A stretch of DNA of 64,000 nucleotides from Hydractinia symbiolongicarpus (taxonomy: Eukaryota > Cnidaria > Hydrozoa > Anthoathecata > Hydractiniidae): the NCBI RefSeq assembly GCF_029227915.1, contig NC_079880.1, positions 16,202,001-16,266,000 on the forward strand, given 5' to 3'. Both the position numbers and the translations under genes were made by a program. The notes beneath the pieces were generated by a model. It was given only the letters and a program-made list of their open reading frames with translations, was not told the origin of the DNA and did no database searches. Numbering within the stretch: position 1 is the stretch's first letter; each line of letters opens with the position of its first letter. Shown here in pieces: positions 1-12,600 of the stretch.

Positions 1-6
1 AAATCA

Positions 7-18
7 CGTGGTTCCACG
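7..18. repeat. Head dyad CGTGG-TT-CCACG (type A)
   Basis: A perfect 12-bp inverted repeat with 5-bp arms and a 2-bp centre, overlapping the E-box-like CACGTG at 5-10. Intact in standard A and H heads. Common variants with CGGGG, CAAGG or CAGGG keep the right arm CCACG but lose the left arm. Protein binding is only a suggestion. Confidence 0.75.
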
Positions 19-22
19 CGTC

Positions 23-30
23 CAAGCTTG
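23..30. repeat. Head palindrome CAAGCTTG (type A)
   Basis: An 8-bp palindrome at monomer positions 23-30, immediately before the conserved core. It provides a HindIII site in most A and H monomers, so HindIII should cut most of the array into a ladder based on about 183 bp. Lost in GCCTG, GCATG and AACTTG variants. Confidence 0.85.
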
Positions 31-1280
31 TTACCATTGGTCTAGTTCTTCCACTCTCAATACACTACGCCGTCCTAAGTTGTTTTTCCTGGTTCCATGG
101 CTTTACAACGCCGTAAACCACATGCACACGCCATGAAAAGGCTATAATACGGCCTTTTGACGCCTATTAAATGCCTTACACGTAATCGTGTGGTTTCGCG
201 TGCCGGCGCAGGTTACCATTGGTCTAGTTCTTCCACTCTCAATGCACTACGCCGTCCTAAGTTGTTTTTCCTGGTTCCATGGCTTTACAACGCCGTTCTC
301 CACATGCACACGCCATGAAGAGGCTATAATACGGCCTCTGGACGCATAATAAAGGCCGTACAAGTAAATCACGTGGTTCCACGCGTCCAAGCCTGTTACC
401 ATTGGTCTAGTTCTTCCACTCCCAATACACTACGCCGTCCTAAGTTGTTTTTCCTGATTCCATGGCTTTACAACGCCGTAAACCACATGCACACGCCATG
501 AAAAGGCTATAACGCGGCCTTTTGACGCCTAATAAAGGCCTTACACGTAAATCACGTGGTTCCACGCGTCCAAGCTTGGTACCATTGGTCTAGTTCTTCC
601 ACTCTCAATACACCACGCCGTCCTAAGTTGTTTTCTCTGGTTCCATGTGTTTAGAACGTCGTAAACCACATGCACACGCCATTGAAAGGCCATAATACGG
701 CCATTTGCCGCCTATTAAAGGCCTTACACGTAAATCGCGTGTTTCCGCGTGACTGCGCAGGTTACTATTGGTCTAGTTCTTCCACTCTCAATGCACTACG
801 CCGTCCTAAGTTGTTTTTCCTGGTTCCATGGCTTTACAACGCCGTAAACCACATGCACGCGCCATGAAAATTCTATAATATGGCCTTTTGACGCCTATTA
901 AATGCCTTACACGTAAATCACGTGGTTCCACGCGTCCAAGCTTGTTACCATTGGTCTAGTTCTTCCACTCTCAATACACTACGCCGTCCTAAGTTGTTTT
1001 TCCTGGTTCCATGGCTTTACAACGCCGTAAACCACATGCACACGCCATGAAAAGGCTGTAATACGGCCTTTTGACGCCTATTAAATGCCTTACACGTAAA
1101 TCACGGGGTTCCACGCGTCCAAGCTTGTTACCATTGGTCTAGTTCTTCCACTCTCAATACACTACGCCGTCCTAAGTTGTTTTCCCTGGTTCCATGGCTT
1201 TACAACGATGTAAACCACATACACACGCCATGAAGAGGCTATAATACGGCCTTTTGACGCCTATTAAATGCCTTACACGT

Positions 1281-1462
1281 AATCGTGTGGTTTTGCGTGC
1301 CTGCGCAGGTTACCATTGGTCTAGTCCTTCCACTCTCAATACACTAGAACGTCCTAAGTTGTTTTTCCTGGTTCCATGGCTTTACAACGCCGTTCTCCAC
1401 ATGCACACGCCATGAAGAGGCTATAACGCGGCCTTTTGACGCCTAATAAAGGCCTTACACGT
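1281..1462 (+). repeat. Type B monomer, reference copy (182 bp)
   Basis: The head begins AATCGTGTGG, one A shorter than type A, and has the 10-bp palindrome CCTGCGCAGG at 1300-1309 in place of CAAGCTTG. The middle reads CACTAGAACGTCC rather than CACTACGCCGTCC. B monomers recur singly between A monomers throughout the window (for example 184, 1646, 2194, 14066, 14981, 17716), and each shifts the reading frame by one base. Confidence 0.88.
1300..1309. repeat. Head palindrome CCTGCGCAGG (types B, G, E)
   Basis: A 10-bp palindrome whose centre lies about 1 bp from that of CAAGCTTG when monomers are aligned on the core. Present in most B, G and E heads; degenerate forms are ACTGCGCAGG (C), ACTGCACAGG (D) and CCTGTGCAGG. 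Confidence 0.85.
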
Positions 1463-2924
1463 AAATCACGTGGTTCCACGCGTTCAAGCTTGGTACCATT
1501 GGTCTAGTTCTTCCACTCTCAATACACTACGCCGTCCTAAGTTGTTTTCCCTGGTTCCATGGCTTTACAACGATGTAAACCACATACACACGCCATGAAA
1601 AGGCTATAATACGGCCTTTTGACGCCTATTAAATGCCTTACACGTAATCGTGTGGTTTCGCGTGCCGGCGCAGGTTACCATTGGTCTAGTTCTTCCACTC
1701 TCAATGCACTACGCCGTCCTAAGTTGTTTTTCCTGGTTCCATGGCTTTACAACGCCGTTCTCCACATGCACACGCCATGAAGAGGCTATAATACGGCCTC
1801 TGGACGCCTAATAAAGGCCCTACAAGTAAATCACGTGGTTCCACGCGTCCAAGCCTGTTACCATTGGTCTAGTTCTTCCACTCCCAATACACTACGCCGT
1901 CCTAAGTTGTTTTTCCTGGTTCCATGGCTTTACAACGCCGTAAACCACATGCACACGCCATGAAAAGGCTATAACGCGGCCTTTTGACGCCTAATAAAGG
2001 CCTTACACGTAAATCATGTGGTTCCACGCGTTCAAGCTTGGTACCATTGGTCTAGTTCTTCCACTCTCAATACACCACGCCGTCCTAAGTTGTTTTCTCT
2101 GGTTCCATGTGTTTAGAACGTCGTAAACCACATGCACACGCCATTGAAAGGCCATAATACGGCCATTTGCCGCCTATTAAAGGCCTTACACGTAATCGTG
2201 TGGTTTCGCGTGCCTGCGCAGGTTACCATTGGTCTAGTTCTTCCACTCTCAATTCACTACGCCGTCCTAAGTTGTTTTTCCTGGTTCCATGGCTTTACAA
2301 CGCCGTAATCCACATGCACACGCCATGAAGAGGCTATAATACGGCCTCTGGACGCCTAATAAAGGCCCTACAAGTAAATCACGTGGTTCCACGCGTCCAA
2401 GACTGTTACCATTGGTCTAGTTCTTCCACTCCCAATACACTACGCCGTCCTAAGTTGTTTTCCCTGGTTCCATGGCTTTACAACGCCGTACACCACATGC
2501 ACACGCCATGAAAATGCTATAATACGGCCTTTTGACGCCTATTAAATGCCTTACACGTAAATCACCGGGTTCCACGCGTCCAAGCATGTTACCATTGGTC
2601 TAGTTCTTCCACTCTCAATACACTACGCCGTCCTAAGTTGTTCTCCCTGGTTTCATGGCTTTTCAACGCCGTAATCCACATGCACACGCCATGAAGAGGC
2701 TATGATACGGCCTCTGGACGCCTAATAAAGGCCTTACACGTAAATCACGTGGTTCCACGCGTCCAAGCTTGTTACCATTGGTCTAGTTCTTCCACTCCCA
2801 ATACACTACGCCGTCCTAAGTTGTTTTCCCTGGTTCCATGGCTATACAACGCCGTAATCCACATGCACACGCCATGAAAAGGCTATAATACGGCCTCTGG
2901 ACGCCGAATAAAGGCCTTACACGT

Positions 2925-5900
2925 AAATCACGTGGTTCCACGCGTCCAAGCTTGTTACCATTGGTCTAGTTCTTCCACTCTCAATACACTACGCCGTCCT
3001 AAGTTGTTTTTCCTGGTTCCATGGCTTTACAACGCCGTAAACCACATGCACACGCCATGAAAAGGCTATAATACGGCCTTTTGACGCCTATTAAATGCCT
3101 TACACGTAATCGTGTGGTTTCGCGTGCCGGCGCAGGTTACCATTGGTCTAGTTCTTCCACTCTCAATGCACTACGCCGTCCTAAGTTGTTTTTCCTGGTT
3201 CCATGGCTTTACAACGCCGTTCTCCACATGCACACGCCATGAAGAGGCTATAATACGGCCTCTGGACGCATAATAAAGGCCGTACAAGTAAATCACGTGG
3301 TTCCACGCGTCCAAGCCTGTTACCATTGGTCTAGTTCTTCCACTCCCAATACACTACGCCGTCCTAAGTTGTTTTTCCTGATTCCATGGCTTTTCAACGC
3401 CGTAAACCACATGCACACGCCATGAAAAGGCTATAACGCGGCCTTTTGACGCCTAATAAAGGCCTTACACGTAAATCACGTGGTTCCACGCGTCCAAGCT
3501 TGGTACCATTGGTCTAGTTCTTCCACTCTCAATACACCACGCCGTCCTAAGTTGTTTTCTCTGGTTCCATGTGTTTAGAACGTCGTAAACCACATGCACA
3601 CGCCATTGAAAGGCCATAATACGGCCTTTTGACGCCTATTAAATGCCTTACACGTAAATCACGTGGTTCCACGCGTCCAAGCTTGTTACCATTGGTCTAG
3701 TTCTTCCACTCTCAATACACTACGCCGTCCAAAGTTGTTTTTCCTGGTTCCATGGCTTTACAACGCCGTAAACCACATGCACACGCCATGAAAAGGCTGT
3801 AATACGGCCTTTTGACGCCTATTAAATGCCTTACACGTAAATCACGGGGTTCCACGCGTCCAAGCTTGTTACCATTGGTCTAGTTCTTCCACTCTCAATA
3901 CACTACGCCGTCCTAAGTTGTTTTTCCTGATTCCATGGCTTTACAACGCCGTAAACCACATGCACACGCCATGAAAAGGCTATAACGCGGCCTTTTGACG
4001 CCTAATAAAGGCCTTACACGTAAATCACGTGGTTCCACGCGTCCAAGCTTGGTACCATTGGTCTAGTTCTTCCACTCTCAATACACCACGCCGTCCTAAG
4101 TTGTTTTCTCTGGTTCCATGTGTTTAGAACGTCGTAAACCACATGCACACGCCATTGAAAGGCCATAATACGGCCATTTGCCGCCTATTAAAGGCCTTAC
4201 ACGTAAATCGCGTGTTTCCGCGTGACTGCGCAGGTTACTATTGGTCTAGTTCTTCCACTCTCAATGCACTACGCCGTCCTAAGTTGTTTTTCCTGGTTCC
4301 ATGGCTTTACAACGCCGTAAACCACATGCACGCGCCATGAAAATTCTATAATATGGCCTTTTGACGCCTATTAAATGCCTTACACGTAAATCACGTGGTT
4401 CCACGCGTCCAAGCTTGTTACCATTGGTCTAGTTCTTCCACTCTCAATACACTACGCCGTCCTAAGTTGTTTTTCCTGGTTCCATGGCTTTACAACGCCG
4501 TAAACCACATGCACACGCCATGAAAAGGCTGTAATACGGCCTTTTGACGCCTATTAAATGCCTTACACGTAAATCACGGGGTTCCACGCGTCCAAGCTTG
4601 TTACCATTGGTCTAGTTCTTCCACTCTCAATACACTACGCCGTCCTAAGTTGTTTTCCCTGGTTCCATGGCTTTACAACGATGTAAACCACATACACACG
4701 CCATGAAGAGGCTATAATACGGCCTTTTGACGCCTATTAAATGCCTTACACGTAATCGTGTGGTTTTGCGTGCCTGCGCAGGTTACCATTGGTCTAGTCC
4801 TTCCACTCTCAATACACTAGAACGTCCTAAGTTGTTTTTCCTGGTTCCATGGCTTTACAACGCCGTTCTCCACATGCACACGCCATGAAGAGGCTATAAC
4901 GCGGCCTTTTGACGCCTAATAAAGGCCTTACACGTAAATCACGTGGTTCCACGCGTTCAAGCTTGGTACCATTGGTCTAGTTCTTCCACTCTCAATACAC
5001 TACGCCGTCCTAAGTTGTTTTCCCTGGTTCCATGGCTTTACAACGATGTAAACCACATACACACGCCATGAAAAGGCTATAATACGGCCTTTTGACGCCT
5101 ATTAAATGCCTTACACGTAATCGTGTGGTTTCGCGTGCCGGCGCAGGTTACCATTGGTCTAGTTCTTCCACTCTCAATGCACTACGCCGTCCTAAGTTGT
5201 TTTTCCTGGTTCCATGGCTTTACAACGCCGTTCTCCACATGCACACGCCATGAAGAGGCTATAATACGGCCTCTGGACGCCTAATAAAGGCCCTACAAGT
5301 AAATCACGTGGTTCCACGCGTCCAAGCCTGTTACCATTGGTCTAGTTCTTCCACTCCCAATACACTACGCCGTCCTAAGTTGTTTTTCCTGGTTCCATGG
5401 CTTTACAACGCCGTAAACCACATGCACACGCCATGAAAAGGCTATAACGCGGCCTTTTGACGCCTAATAAAGGCCTTACACGTAAATCACGTGGTTCCAC
5501 GCGTTCAAGCTTGGTACCATTGGTCTAGTTCTTCCACTCTCAATACACCACGCCGTCCTAAGTTGTTTTCTCTGGTTCCATGTGTTTAGAACGTCGTAAA
5601 CCACATGCACACGCCATTGAAAGGCCATAATACGGCCATTTGCCGCCTATTAAAGGCCTTACACGTAAATTGCGTGTTTCCGCGTGACTGCGCAGGTTAC
5701 TATTGGTCTAGTTCTTCCACTCTCAATGCACTACGCCGTCCTAAGTTGTTTTTCCTGGTTCCATGGCTTTACAACGCCGTAAACCACATGCACACGCTAT
5801 GAAAATGCTATAATATGGCCTTTTGACGCCTATTAAATGCCTTACACGTAAATCACGTGGTTCCACGCGTCCAAGCTTGTTACCATTGGTCTAGTTCTTC

Positions 5901-6762
5901 CACTCTCAATACACTACGCCGTCCTAAGTTGTTTTCCTGGTTCCATGGCTTTACAACGCCGTAAACCACATGCACACGCCATGAAAAGGCTATAATACGG
6001 CCTTTTGACGCCTATTAAATGCCTTACACGTAATCGTGTGGTTTCGCGTGCCTGCGCAGGTTACCATTGGTCTAGTTCTTCCACTCTCAATTCACTACGC
6101 CGTCCTAAGTTGTTTTTCCTGGTTCCATGGCTTTACAACGCCGTAATCCACATGCACACGCCATGAAGAGGCTATAATACGGCCTCTGGACGCCTAATAA
6201 AGGCCCTACAAGTAAATCACGTGGTTCCACGCGTCCAAGGCTGTTACCATTGGTCTAGTTCTTCCACTCCCAATACACTACGCCGTCCTAAGTTGTTTTC
6301 CCTGGTTCCATGGCTTTACAACGCCGTACACCACATGCACACGCCATGAAAATGCTATAATACGGCCTTTTGACGCCTATTAAATGCCTTACACGTAAAT
6401 CACCGGGTTCCACGCGTCCAAGCATGTTACCATTGGTCTAGTTCTTCCACTCTCAATACACTACGCCGTCCTAAGTTGTTCTCCCTGGTTTCATGGCTTT
6501 TCAACGCCGTAATCCACATGCACACGCCATGAAGAGGCTATGATACGGCCTCTGGACGCCTAATAAAGGCCTTACACGTAAATCACGTGGTTCCACGCGT
6601 CCAAGCTTGTTACCATTGGTCTAGTTCTTCCACTCCCAATACACTACGCCGTCCTAAGTTGTTTTCCCTGGTTCCATGGCTATACAACGCCGTAATCCAC
6701 ATGCACACGCCATGAAAAGGCTATAATACGGCCTCTGGACGCCGAATAAAGGCCTTACACGT
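2925..6762 (+). repeat. Higher-order repeat copy II (21 monomers, 3,838 bp)
   Basis: It begins as a near copy of position 1 onward (offset 2,924) and ends with the same GCCGAATAAA tail. Compared with copy I it has two in-register insertions: three monomers (549 bp) entering near 3624, after which the offset is 3,473, and two monomers (365 bp) near 5667, after which it is 3,838. 2,924 + 549 + 365 = 3,838, so the size difference is fully accounted for by whole monomers. One A monomer (5850) is 182 bp through loss of a T in the T-run near 5932. Confidence 0.85.
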
Positions 6763-9688
6763 AAATCACGTGGTTCCACGCGTCCAAGCTTGTTACCATT
6801 GGTCTAGTTCTTCCACTCTCAATACACTACGCCGTCCTAAGTTGTTTTTCCTGGTTCCATGGCTTTACAACGCCGTAAACCACATGCACACGCCATGAAA
6901 AGGCTATAATACGGCCTTTTGACGCCTATTAAATGCCTTACACGTAATCGTGTGGTTTTGCGTGCCGGCGCAGGTTACCATTGGTCTAGTTCTTCCACTC
7001 TCAATGCACTACGCCGTCCTAAGTTGTTTTTCCTGGTTCCATGGCTTTACAACGCCGTTCTCCACATGCACACGCCATGAAGAGGCTATAATACGGCCTC
7101 TGGACGCATAATAAAGGCCCTACAAGTAAATCACGTGGTTCCACGCGTCCAAGCCTGTTACCATTGGTCTACTTCTTCCACTCCCAATACACTACGCCGT
7201 CCTAAGTTGTTTTTCCTGATTCCATGGCTTTTCAACGCCGTAAACCACATGCACACGCCATGAAAAGGCTATAACGCGGCCTTTTGACGCCTAATAAAGG
7301 CCTTACACGTAAATCACGTGGTTCCACGCGTCCAAGCTTGGTACCATTGGTCTAGTTCTTCCACTCTCAATACACCACGCCGTCCTAAGTTGTTTTCTCT
7401 GGTTCCATGTGTTTAGAACGTCGTAAACCACATGCACACGCCATTGAAAGGCCATAATACGGCCATTTGCCGCCTATTAAAGGCCTTACACGTAAATCGC
7501 GTGTTTCTGCGTGACTGCGCAGGTTACTATTGGTCTAGTTCTTCCACTCTCAATGCACTACGCCGTCCTAAGTTGTTTTTCCTGGTTCCATGGCTTTACA
7601 ACGCCGTAAACCACATGCACACGCCATGAAAATGCTATAATATGGCCTTTTGACGCCTATTAAATGCCTTACACGTAAATCACGTGGTTCCACGCGTCCA
7701 AGCTTGTTACCATTGGTCTAGTTCTTCCACTCTCAATACACTACGCCGTCCAAAGTTGTTTTTCCTGGTTCCATGGCTTTACAACGCCGTAAACCACATG
7801 CACACGCCATGAAAAGGCTGTAATACGGCCTTTTGACGCCTATTAAATGCCTTACACGTAAATCACGGGGTTCCACGCGTCCAAGCTTGTTACCATTGGT
7901 CTAGTTCTTCCACTCTCAATACACTACGCCGTCCTAAGTTGTTTTTCCTGATTCCATGGCTTTACAACGCCGTAAACCACATGCACACGCCATGAAAAGG
8001 CTATAACGCGGCCTTTTGACGCCTAATAAAGGCCTTACACGTAAATCACGTGGTTCCACGCGTCCAAGCTTGGTACCATTGGTCTAGTTCTTCCACTCTC
8101 AATACACCACGCCGTCCTAAGTTGTTTTCTCTGGTTCCATGTGTTTAGAACGCCGTAAACCACATGCACACGCCATGAAAAGGCTATAACGCGGCCTTTT
8201 GACGCCTAATAAAGGCCTTACACGTAAATCACGAGGTTCCACGCGTCCAAGCTTGGTACCATTGGTCTAGTTCTTCCACTCTCAATACACCACGCCGTCC
8301 TAAGTTGTTTTCTCTGGTTCCATGTGTTTAGAACGCCGTAAACCACATGCACACGCCATTGAAAGGCCATAATACGGCCATTTGCCGCCTATTAAATGCC
8401 TTACACGTAATCGTGTGGTTTTGCGTGCCTGTGCAGGTTACCATTGGTCTAGTCCTTCCACTCTCAATACACTAGAACGTCCTAAGTTGTTTTTCCTGGT
8501 TCCATGGCTTCACAACGCCGTAAACCACATGCACACGCCATGAAAATGCTATAATACGGCCTTTTGACGCCTATTAAATGCCTTACACGTAAATCACCGG
8601 GTTCCACGCGTCCAAGCATGTTACCATTGGTCTAATTCTTCCACTCTCAATACACTACGCCGTCCTAAGTTGTTTTTCCTGGTTTCATGGCTTTACAACG
8701 CCGTTATCCACATGCACACGCCATGAAGAGGCTATGATACAGCCTCTGGACGCTTAATAAAGGCCTTACACGTAAATCACGTGGTTCCACGCGTCCAAGC
8801 TTGTTACCATTGGTCTAGTTCTTCCACTCCCAATACACTACGCCGTCCTAAGTTGTTTTTCCTGGTTCCATGGCTTTACAACGCCGTAAACCACATGCAC
8901 ACGCCATGAAAAGGCTATAACGCGGCCTTTTGACGCCTAATAAAGGCCTTACACGTAAATCACGAGGTTCCACGCGTCCAAGCTTGGTACCATTGGTCTA
9001 GTTCTTCCACTCTCAATACACCACGCCGTCCTAAGTTGTTTTCTCTGGTTCCATGTGTTTAGAACGCCGTAAACCACATGCACACGCCATTGAAAGGCCA
9101 TAATACGGCCATTTGCCGCCTATTAAAGGCCTTACACGTAAATCGCGTGTTTCCGCGTGACTGCGCAGGTTACTATTGGTCTAGTTCTTCCACTCTCAAT
9201 GCACTACGCCGTCCTAAGTTGTTTTTTCTGGTTCCATGGCTTTACAACGCCGTAAACCGCATGCACACGCCATGAAAATGCTATAATACGGCCTTTTGAC
9301 GCCTATTAAATGCCTTACACGTAAATCACCGGGTTCCACGCGTCCAAGCATGTTACCATTGGTCTAGTTCTTCCACTCTCAATACACTACGCCGTCCTAA
9401 GTTGTTTTCCCTGGTTTCATGGCTTTACAACGCCGTAATCCACATGCACACGCCATGAAGAGGCTATGATACGGCCTCTGGACGCCTAATAAAGGCCTTA
9501 CACGTAAATCACGTGGTTCCACGCGTCCAAGCTTGTTACCATTGGTCTAGTTCTTCCACTCCCAATACACTACGCCGTCCTAAGTTGTTTTCCCTGGTTC
9601 CATGGCTATACAACGCCGTAATCCACATGCACACGCCATGAAAAGGCTATAATACGGCCTCTGGACGCCGAATAAAGGCCTTACACGT
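6763..9688 (+). repeat. Higher-order repeat copy III (16 monomers, 2,926 bp)
   Basis: It starts with the same A, B, A, A (GCTTGGTACC), C-like order as copies I and II, and ends with the GCCGAATAAA tail near 9668. Only two B monomers (6946 and 8409) are present. Internally it diverges from copies I and II from about 8043, where monomers with CACGAGGTTCC heads and ATGATACAGCC tails appear, so this copy is itself a mosaic. Confidence 0.8.
8270..9290 (+). repeat. 1.0-kb block duplicated at 10830-11850 (offset 2,560)
   Basis: The B monomer at 8409, the ATGATACAGCC-tailed monomer, the CACGAGGTTCC monomer and the following C-like monomer recur in the same order at +2,560 bp (14 monomers). Only a few substitutions separate the copies, for example GCCTGTGCAGG here against GCCTGCACAGG at 10990. 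Boundaries are approximate. Confidence 0.75.
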
Positions 9689-12600
9689 AAATCACGTGGT
9701 TCCACGCGTCCAAGCTTGTTACCATTGGTCTAGTTCTTCCACTCTCAATACACTACGCCGTCCTAAGTTGTTTTTCCTGGTTCCATGGCTTTACAACGCC
9801 GTAAACCACATGCACACGCCATGAAAAGGCTATAACGCGGCCTTTTGACGCCTAATAAAGGCCTTACACGTAAATCACGTGGTTCCACGCGTCCAAGCTT
9901 GGTACCATTGGTCTAGTTCTTCCACTCTCAATACACCACGCCGTCCTAAGTTGTTTTCTCTGGTTCCATGTGTTTAGAACGTCGTAAACCACATGCACAC
10001 GCCATTGAAAGGCCATAATACGGCCATTTGCCGCCTATTAGAGGCCTTACACGTAAATCGCGTGTTTCCGCGTGACTGCGCAGGTTACTATTGGTCTAGT
10101 TCTTCCACTCTCAATGCACTACGCCGTCCTAAGTTGTTTTTCCTCGTTCCATGGCTTTACAACGCCGTAAACCACATGCACACGCCATGAAAATGCTATA
10201 ATATGGCCTTTTGACGCCTATTAAATGCCTTACACGTAAATCACGTGGTTCCACGCGTCCAAGCTTGTTACCATTGGTCTAGTTCTTCCACTGTCAATAC
10301 ACTACGCCGTCCTAAGTTGTTTTTCCTGGTTCCATGGCTTTACAACGCCGTAAACCACATGCACACGCCATGAAAAGGCTGTAATACGGCCTTTTGACGC
10401 CTATTAAATGCCTTACACGTATTCGTGTGGTTTCGCGTGCCTGCGCAGGTTACCATTGGTCTAGTCCTTCCACTCTCAATACACTACGCCGTCCTAAGTT
10501 GTTTTCCCTGGTTTCATTGCTTTACAACGCCGTTATCCACATGCACACGCCAGGAAGAGGCTATGATACAGCCTCTGGACGCTTAATAAAGGCCTTACAC
10601 GTAAATCATGTGGTTCCACGCGTCCAAGCTTGTTACCATTGGTCTAGTTCTTCCACTCCCAATACACTACGCCGTCCTAAGTTGTTTTTCCTGGTTCCAT
10701 TGCTTTACAACGCTGTAAACCACATGCACACGCCATGAAAAGACTATAATACGGCCTTTTGACGCCTATTAAATGCCTTACACGTAAATCACGGGGTTCC
10801 ACGCGTCCAAGCTTGTTACCATTGGTCTAGTTCTTCCACTCTCAATACACCACGCCGTCCTAAGTTGTTTTCTCTGGTTCCATGTGTTTAGAACGCCGTA
10901 AACCACATGCACACGCCATTGAAAGGCCATAATACGGCCATTTGCCGCCTATTAAATGCCTTACACGTAATCGTGTGGTTTTGCGTGCCTGCACAGGTTA
11001 CCATTGGTCTAGTCCTTCCACTCTCAATACACTAGAACGTCCTAAGTTGTTTTTCCTGGTTCCATGGCTTTACAACGCCGTAAACCACATGCACACGCCA
11101 TGAAAATGCTATAATACGGCCTTTTAACGCCTATTAAATGCCTTACACGTAAATCACCGCGTTCCACGCGTCCAAGCATGTTACCATTGGTCTAGTTCTT
11201 CCACTCTCAATACACTACGCCGTCCTAAGTTGTTTTCCCTGGTTTCATGGCTTTACAACGCCGTTATCCACATGCACACGCCATGAAGAGGCTATGATAC
11301 AGCCTCTGGACGCTTAATAAAGGCCTTACACGTAAATCACGTGGTTCCACGCGTCCAAGCTTGTTACCATTGGTATAGTTCTTCCACTCCCAATACACTA
11401 CGCCGTCCTAAGTTGTTTTTCCTGGTTCCATGGCTTTACAACGCCGTAAACCACATGCACACGCCATGAAAAGGCTATAACGCGGCCTTTTGACGCCTAA
11501 TAAAGGCCTTACACGTAAATCACGAGGTTCCACGCGTCCAAGCTTGGTACCATTGGTCTAGTTCTTCCACTCTCAATACACCACGCCGTCCTAAGTTGTT
11601 TTCTCTGGTTCCATGTGTTTAGAACGCCGTAAACCACATGCACACGCCATTGAAAGGCCATAATACGGCCATTTGCCGCCTATTAAAGGCCTTACACGTA
11701 AATCGCGTGTTTCCGCGTGACTGCGCAGGTTACTATTGGTCTAGTTCTTCCACTCTCAATGCACTACGCCGTCCTAAGTTGTTTTTTCTGGTTCCATGGC
11801 TTTACAACGCCGTAAACCACATGCACACGCCATGAAAATGCTATAATATGGCCTTTTGACGCCTAATAAATGCCTTACACGTAAATCACGTGGTTCCACG
11901 CGTCCAAGCTTGTTACCATTGGTCTAGTTCTTCCACTCTCAATACACTACGCCGTCCTAAGTTGTTTTCCCTGGTTCCATGGCTTTACAACGATGTAAAC
12001 CACATACACACGCCATGAAGAGGCTATAATACGGCCTTTTGACGCCTATTAAATGCCTTACACGTAATCGTGTGGTTTCGCGTGCCTGCGCAGGTTACCA
12101 TTGGTCTAGTCCTTCCACTCTCAATACACTAGAACGTCCTAAGTTGTTTTTCCTGGTTCCATGGCTTTACAACGCCGTAAACCACATGCACACGCCATGA
12201 AAATGCTATAATACGGCCTTTTGACGCCTATTAAATGCCTTACACGTAAATCACCGGGTTCCACGCGTCCAAGCATGTTACCATTGGTCTAGTTCTTCCA
12301 CTCTCAATACACTACGCCGTCCTAAGTTGTTTTCCCTGGTTTCATGGCTTTACAACGCCGTAATCCACATGCACACGCCATGAAGAGGCTATGATACGGC
12401 CTCTGGACGCTTAATAAAGGCCTTACACGTAAATCACGTGGTTCCACGCGTCCAAGCTTGTTACCATTGGTCTAGTTCTTCCACTCCCAATACACTACGC
12501 CGTCCTAAGTTGTTTTTCCTGGTTCCATGGCTTTCCAACGCCGTAAACCACATGCACACGCCATTGAAAGGCCATAATACGGCCATTTGCCGCCTATTAA

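Larger units (their letters stand above)
1..183 (+). repeat. Type A monomer, reference copy (183 bp)
   Basis: Used here as the numbering reference. Head: CACGTG at 5-10, inverted repeat CGTGG-TT-CCACG at 7-18, MluI-type ACGCGT at 16-21, palindrome CAAGCTTG (HindIII core) at 23-30. Core ACCATTGGTCTAG at 33-45. CGTCCTAAG at 71-79, CCATGG at 95-100, ACATGCACACGCC at 120-132, GGCTATAATACGGCC at 140-154, tail TTACACGT at 176-183. Composition is 84 G+C of 183, with 53 C and 31 G. It is the most frequent type in the window. Confidence 0.9.
1..2924 (+). repeat. Higher-order repeat copy I (16 monomers, 2,924 bp)
   Basis: Monomers start at 1, 184, 366, 549, 732, 915, 1098, 1281, 1463, 1646, 1828, 2011, 2194, 2376, 2559 and 2742. 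Four are 182-bp B monomers (184, 1281, 1646, 2194) and twelve are 183 bp. The last monomer carries the private tail GACGCCGAATAAA near 2901, which also ends the next two units. Its start is set by the window edge, but the match to 2925 onward shows it coincides with a unit start. Confidence 0.85.

Noticed and set aside
142-162. TATAAT and TTGACG in each monomer, resembling a bacterial promoter
   Set aside because: The order is reversed (TATAAT before TTGACG), the next monomer gives no correctly spaced -10, and the context is a eukaryotic satellite.
670-11835. Recurrent 65-codon open frames (670, 4143, 5605, 7432, 9078, 9993, 11638) with nearly the same product
   Set aside because: They span one monomer plus a few codons and recur because the monomer recurs. 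183 = 3 x 61, so frames are carried from monomer to monomer by arithmetic. There is no sign of synonymous-site bias, and 182-bp and 174-bp monomers break the frame freely.
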